From Anoplolepis gracilipes (lineage: Eukaryota > Arthropoda > Insecta > Hymenoptera > Formicidae): DNA of 64,000 nt. The stretch is taken from the NCBI RefSeq assembly GCF_047496725.1, contig NC_132978.1, positions 12,328,501 to 12,392,500 of the forward strand, written 5' to 3'. Below, in pieces: positions 60,008-64,000 of the stretch (positions within the stretch are counted from its first letter, which is position 1; every line of letters begins with the position of its first letter). The notes below the pieces were generated by a model. That model ran no database searches. It saw nothing but the letters and a program-made list of their open reading frames with translations, and had not been told where the DNA came from. A program made the translations under genes and the position numbers.

Positions 60008-62730
60008 CTCTGTTTTAACTGCATTAAACTTGGACCGTTTTTCCTTCCCCTACGTGGCTCCCATTACACAGTTTCCTTGTTCTTTTCTTCAATAAGTGTT
60101 TACCTCGCTTAGTGCATTCTTTTACTATTGTAATCCATTTAGAGTTCTCTTTCTCTTTCCACTTTGTAGTACTTTCTGTTCTTACTACCTGTTATTCCGG
60201 TTTCTTGTATTCTCTAATAATATGTTGTCGCCGATATGACTTTGTTTAAATCGAAACTTCATCTTGATGTCTTCCGTGGACGTTTTCGTTATTTTCTGTT
60301 TACGACTTTTTATACATTTGCGTACATCGACTTCTGTTAATTATTATGTCACGACAAAATGCTCGTTTTGAATTTTTATTTGCTCACTGTAAAAGAAAGC
60401 TGAAAAGTTCCATAACCTTTGCTCAACATTTTTTTTTGTATTATGTGCTTTTTGTCGACCATTGTTGAATATGTTAGCATTAAATTGCTCTCGAAATCGC
60501 GAAATTGAGATATCATTAAAGGATTGAAAAGTAAATTTTCAGTTAAATAGCTATTTTCATTTTATATCCATGTGAACGTTTGCAGCAATTTAGTGAGAAC
60601 ATTTAATATCTCTCTAAACGTCAATTTCTAAGAAAAATATAATTTTCCACAACTTTTCTCCGAAATAAATGTATAACTAATGACAATATTAAGAAAATCG
60701 CTTACATGTAGTAGATTTGTTATACGCTGGTGTATCGGATGAGAAAGAACACGTTGCACTTTCAGTTTGTCTAGCGGATATGAGATAAGCCAGACGCATT
60801 TCCATAAACGGAATGTCGCCTCCGCATTTTTCTACTTACGGCGATGCCACGTTTACATCGTGACTTCCGCTCCAGGTGTTGAGCAGAGCAGAGCATTGCC
60901 AGTGCGAAAATGGAGTTATTTTATGCCGAGCTTATGAGGATCGTTGGAGAAAGAACCTCGCAGAATAACAGCTATCTATGTACCGTTCGGTCTACGATTT
61001 GCGCGCGTTATCTTCTTTCTCGTTTCCGATACTTTTCGATATCGAGATTGTCGTGACATGCGTAATACAATGAAGGGTAATTGAGTTTTGTCTCGATTCT
61101 GTCATTGGCATATACCCTGATGTCATAACGTCAAAAATGTTACATCGCGATGGAACGAGTTCATATTTAATATAAACTGAATATATTGAATATAAACGGA
61201 TATAATTTAGCGTAACTTGAAATTATATTCCTTTTAGTAATACTGACGTCTCGCAAGAGACATTTTTCGTATACTGTTATTGAAATAAATGCGGGACTTG
61301 AAATTCAATAGCCTTTCATATAATATTCTTATCTGCATCTAAAAGGGAACTCTTCTCTCTCAATTTATAAAAAATATAGTTTTTAAAAATTCTTTTTCTA
61401 ATAATTGTATATGTTTCGTTTCTTTCTTATAAAGAATAATTAAAATTCACAAATTAAAAAAAGGCTTCTCTCTTAATAAGGAAGAAAACATTGTAGTTAC
61501 GTAAACTAATTGCATGACCGTGTAATTTAATGCAATATTATCCTCTTCCTCTCAAAGATATATTCCTATAATAGATATGAATCAAAGGTTTCTTCATAGT
61601 CAAAAATAGCTCTTCGCAATCAAATATTCTATATTTGGTAGTTTACAATTTTGTAGTTATTCTCAAATTTTAACATTTTAATAAGACTCGTAACAATGTT
61701 TTATTAATAATTTAAATTAGAAAAATAATTGTATATTATAATATACACAGATCATTGATATGTTCTCTGATAATAACATGTTATAATTACGAATACATGA
61801 ATAAATTTTTTATACACGTATTAATTGTAATGTTTTTTTTTTTTTTTTTTAGAGAGAAACCTATAAGAATTTAAATACGAATGTTACAATTCGAAACATT
61901 ACATTGTTGATTGTCAACGAAAGTTTATTCGTTCTGTCAGTTTGAATTACGAGTAGAAAGCTTCGATAAGGCAGGCGGCACTAAAAGAGCTGGGTATATT
62001 TGTGATATTCATTACAACTTTATCTAATCGATTCGAGCACCATTAATTATTACTAGCTGTGAACAATTACGCTTAGTGCATGTCTTCCTGAAACTTTCTA
62101 CAGAACGTAAGCAGTCGTCTGTGCGTCACACTAGTGACTTTATAATAACATTAGTTATGAAAGCACATGTTTTTTAATTAATACTTATTTCGTTATCAAT
62201 TCCGTATTCGCTTTACAATTATACAGTTTACGTTACATGTAGAGAAAGTTACGAGATTTTCAAAAACTTTTCTATGTAATTTTTGACACGTCATTATTTC
62301 TTGTCAGTGTCGTATCTTTTTAACGAGAATATCTTTCATATCGACAAGTGAAAAAAAATGTTTACCTTTTTAGTCAGTCATCGGTACTTTATGTGCGATG
62401 ACAAGGAATCTGTGTATCACAAAAAAATAGGAAATTTTTTCTTAAAAAACTAGAAAAATTTCTTAATTTTTTATAAATAACGATATATATTATATAAAAT
62501 ATGTACAATATTATTTACTAAATAGCTGCATTTAAAATCAAACATTTGTTATGTAACGATGCTAATGAATGACTTTCTAAAGTTATTTTTAGAAAAATGT
62601 TACCTTCTTTCTTCGTTTCGATTGTTACATAAGAAGACGAGTTATAACCTTTTTACACACGGATAGAATGACAAGATCAAAGAAGCAATTAAGTAATTTT
62701 ACAAGATCATGAGCAAATCTGGATGAGCAA
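60003..62730. other. AT-rich noncoding stretch
   Basis: Few open frames of any length. A T-run of about 20 lies near 61831-61850. No inverted repeats, RNA genes or exons recognised. Confidence 0.55.
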
Positions 62731-62922
62731 TTCGCGTATCACATCTCGCTTCATATCATTTCGTATTGCTTTTATGTCACACCGAGTCATCTCATTTCGC
62801 GTTACATGTTAGGTCGTTTCGTATCACTGCCACGTCACTTCGCGTCACTGGCACGCCAGTTCGTACCACTCTTATGTCACTTCCTATCATTTTCCCGTCA
62901 TTTCATATCCATCGCTATATTA
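62731..62922. repeat. Degenerate 21-bp minisatellite
   Basis: About nine diverged units starting TTC. The last five (62818, 62839, 62860, 62881, 62902) are exactly 21 bp each, with the pattern TTCRYRTCACT followed by a variable part ending GTCAY; earlier units are 19-25 bp. One frame reads FVSLPRH-FASLARQ-FVPLLCH-FLSFSRH. The array could have been coding, but its three forward frames are all open over the clean units, so openness is not evidence of coding. Confidence 0.7.
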
Positions 62923-64000
62923 CACGATACCTGTGGGGCAGAGGAGAAACAAAGGCAAGGAGAAAGTATGAATGACAGGAAGGTATCGCGCAAAGGAAAT
63001 CTTTTATCCAATATTTAATTTTAACGAAAATGCTTCTTCTTTATAAATATCCAATCCGAGGAAAGAACGTCATATGAATTTCAATAGCCAGGAAAGGACT
63101 GGTAATAACGATACTTGTGAAAGAAACTTTTGCGATGTTTGAAATGAAATTATTAGCTCTCTGTCAGTTGTCGGTGGTATGGATATATCCTGAAATTTTT
63201 CGTTGACGGAATAAAATATGAAACGCGAGCGAAAAGCTGTTCGAGATGTTTACTTAGGATAGCAAACTCGCGTAAAAGTAACGAAGGAAGGAAGGAAGGG
63301 ATTAGTCTACAAGTGTCTACACAATTGACACTGACATATATATGTATATATCGTATATCCTATTGCTTACTTTTATATCTCGCGAAAGTGCGTTTACACG
63401 ATAACAGATTTCATATACGTTCGCAATAATTGATAAAAGTGTATATGTATAATTTGGAGCGTTATTATATGCATAATAATAACATCATTCAGAGAAACGC
63501 TCCGTTGATTCCAATCGCGATGAGGAGGAAAAAAATCAGTTAACGTCAACCGCAGAGCTCGCGTGTATTCTCTTTTACATCGAAATATACAGCAGTTAAC
63601 AACGAGGGAAAAATTTGATGCCCGATTAACTGCGTGGGCAATCGATCATTCCCACGTCGATCAAATCAGTCTGCGAACGATCGACGAACGATCGCCAGAC
63701 GAATGTAACCAATCGATTATCGCGATATCACGCGAAGGTACAAATAGCGGAGGGGAAAACGAAAAATTAATTTCGATGTTAATTAGTCCTCCCAACAACC
63801 TCTCGTGCGCCGACAACCGATCGTGTGTTCCAAGAAAATATTCTTTATTATTATCACTATTATACTTAATATTATCACATTACGTTCAGGTTTATTACGG
63901 AGCGCATATGTGTTGTCACAATAATAATAATAATAATAATCTTGATTGTCTCCCGCCACCGACTCACGCCACTTCGCGTCACTAGGTCCAATTACAGTGA
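62923..64000. other. Noncoding stretch to window end
   Basis: Holds a (GGAA)n run at 63283-63299 and an (AAT)n run at 63920-63940. The open frame at 63563-63985 begins with GTG, has no family resemblance and crosses the AAT repeat, so I do not call it. A single 21-bp-unit-like string recurs near 63964. Confidence 0.5.

Noticed and set aside
59557..60018. 153-codon frame
   Set aside because: Begins in CpG-rich sequence and consists mainly of Ser-Leu runs from (CT)n and Phe runs from poly-T.
63563..63985. 140-codon frame near the right edge
   Set aside because: GTG start, no family resemblance, and an Asn run from the AAT microsatellite.

Overview
The window reads as nuclear DNA from an insect, most likely a hymenopteran and perhaps an ant. 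This rests on texture rather than on a recognised gene: dense (GA)n/(CT)n and (TA)n microsatellites, AT-rich stretches alternating with CpG-rich islands, fold-back repeats and no compact coding. I found no protein-coding gene, rRNA, tRNA, known microRNA or CRISPR array that I could name. The species and the neighbouring genes cannot be set from this sequence alone. The window is best described as intergenic or large-intron DNA. The longer open frames mostly come from microsatellites, lack a eukaryotic start, or have no recognisable family.

Layout. 1-1.95 kb is very AT-rich and holds a 200-bp tandem duplication. 2.2-2.65 kb is a nested fold-back repeat built around an (AT)n tract. 3-9.8 kb is plain, with a (CGT)n tract at 4.65 kb. 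9.8-10.1 kb has a purine/G-quadruplex tract and a (CCTG)n array. 12.7 kb is a (CA)n tract. 16.4-16.9 kb is a 450-bp palindromic element. 17.3-18.6 kb carries long (GA), (CT) and (TA) tracts. 19.4-20.5 kb is a CpG-rich, G-quadruplex-rich island. 21.74-21.93 kb is the best exon-like interval. 27.2 kb is a CTCAC pentamer array. 30-40 kb is ordinary noncoding DNA with microsatellites. 43.08-43.16 and 43.65-43.72 kb are two diverged copies of one 76-bp element whose hairpin is kept by paired base changes. 49.4-53.3 kb is GC-rich and the most repeat-dense part. 53.42-54.10 kb is a 678-bp fold-back element. 59.3-60.0 kb is pyrimidine-rich. 62.73-62.92 kb is a degenerate 21-bp minisatellite.

The observations most worth following are the twin 76-bp structured element, the three fold-back elements, the 21-bp (seven-codon) minisatellite and the isolated exon-like interval. 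No pathway or operon can be described because no gene is identified.
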